Shown: in pieces, positions 63,771 to 64,000 of the stretch
How positions within the stretch are numbered: the stretch's first letter is position 1
Layout of the letters: each line of letters starts with the position of its first letter
NCBI RefSeq assembly: GCF_041929845.1
Contig: NZ_JBHEEH010000010.1
Location: forward strand, 33,493 to 97,492
Origin: Paenochrobactrum pullorum
Lineage (GTDB): Bacteria > Pseudomonadota > Alphaproteobacteria > Rhizobiales > Rhizobiaceae
DNA length: 64,000 nt
Reading direction: 5' to 3'
Program-made: the position numbers and the translations under genes
The notes under the pieces: model-generated
What the model was told of the DNA's origin: nothing
Database searches by the model: none
The model's input: the letters and a program-made list of their open reading frames with translations, nothing else

Positions 63771-64000
63771 TGCAGAGATGCATGATGCCGTAGGTTCACC
63801 GAATCAACTACGGCATCAAGTGCAATATTTATAAGGATTATCTTCCTTACAAAACAGCTTGAAATGAATAATATCCTTTTATTGCCAAAGGGTTTAATAA
63901 ATATATATGTTCCATAAGATGGATTATCAAATTCATATTTATAACAGCTATATAGAGATGCGACACTTGGGCAAATTAGAGATGCGACAGATTTTGCAGC
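63771..64000. other. Right-edge region with hairpin and 12-bp repeats
   Basis: TGATGCCGTAG (63783-63793) pairs perfectly with 63808-63818; no T run follows, so it is a weak terminator candidate. Near the edge AGAGATGCGACA occurs at 63954-63965 and again at 63978-63989. Confidence 0.45.
63954..64000. mobile_element. Possible insertion-sequence end cut by the window edge
   Basis: The 12-bp repeat AGAGATGCGACA appears twice, 24 bp apart start to start, with the second copy followed by GATTTTGCAGC at the edge. Paired direct repeats near a terminus are typical of IS21-like and some other elements. There is no transposase in the window, so this is a guess from the repeats only. Confidence 0.3.

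Noticed and set aside
63783..63818. Perfect 11-bp dyad after the second OsmC gene as a Rho-independent terminator
   Set aside because: No T run follows the stem, so it is not called as a terminator, although it may stabilise the transcript end.

Overview
The window is a stretch of chromosome from an alphaproteobacterium of the order Hyphomicrobiales (Rhizobiales), most like the Brucella/Bartonella branch. The evidence is the gene set: phosphatidylcholine synthase, a cyclic beta-1,2-glucan exporter of the NdvA/Cgt type, CckA, an AidB-type acyl-CoA dehydrogenase, a one-cysteine DksA, ATP12, a BA14K-family protein and the glnB-glnA pair. Base composition is moderately low in GC by eye, below most Brucella and Rhizobium, which would suit a Bartonella-like relative. 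No rRNA, prophage or CRISPR array was seen. One assembly gap of 99 N (8063-8161) lies inside a repeated tRNA-Val region.

Layout. 1-7.4 kb: a truncated coiled-coil membrane protein, aidB, ruvX, a UPF0173 hydrolase and gatC-gatA. 7.6-13.2 kb: an accessory-looking pocket between duplicated tRNA-Val genes and tRNA-Thr, with a GGDEF protein, an OsmC protein, a DUF2165 membrane protein, an unknown membrane/coiled-coil protein and a small zinc-ribbon protein, plus long AT-rich gaps. 13.3-19.2 kb: nadK, an RhlE-like helicase, a UbiH-family hydroxylase, pcs and a quinone oxidoreductase. 19.3-22.8 kb: an exopolysaccharide locus (priming glycosyltransferase, Wza-like export lipoprotein, and a shortened Wzc/ExoP-like protein without a P-loop). 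22.8-30.7 kb: DUF2842, ctaA, argC with an APH(6)-like kinase, rplM-rpsI, a thioesterase, a CoA-binding protein, metY and a DUF922 protein. 30.9-36.6 kb: folP-folB-folK, a secreted protein, the ycjX-ycjF pair and a SixA-like phosphatase. 36.9-43.1 kb: dksA, a FliO-like protein, cckA and a flavoprotein. 43.2-52.1 kb: BA14K, an HTH protein, rlpA, a D-alanyl-D-alanine carboxypeptidase homologue, tmk-holB, metG-tatD-MBL hydrolase. 52.1-63.8 kb: ndvA, an RluC-type synthase, an EamA transporter, ATP12, glnB-glnA, NAD(P)HX dehydratase, uvrA and a second OsmC protein. The right edge carries two copies of a 12-bp repeat that may be an insertion-sequence end.

Functional threads. Envelope and surface: phosphatidylcholine, cyclic glucan export, exopolysaccharide, RlpA and the carboxypeptidase homologue. 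One-carbon, methionine and nitrogen metabolism: fol genes, metY, metG, and glnBA behind a good sigma-54 promoter match. Replication and repair: tmk-holB-metG-tatD, ruvX, uvrA, aidB. Cell-cycle and stringent control: CckA and DksA.

Most of the window is ordinary core genome, and I found no clear new multi-gene system. The best second looks are the carboxypeptidase homologue that has lost two of three catalytic motifs, the BY-kinase-like protein without its ATP-binding loop or periplasmic domain, the repeated tRNA-Val unit broken by the gap, the single-domain NAD(P)HX dehydratase, and the probable IS end at the right edge.
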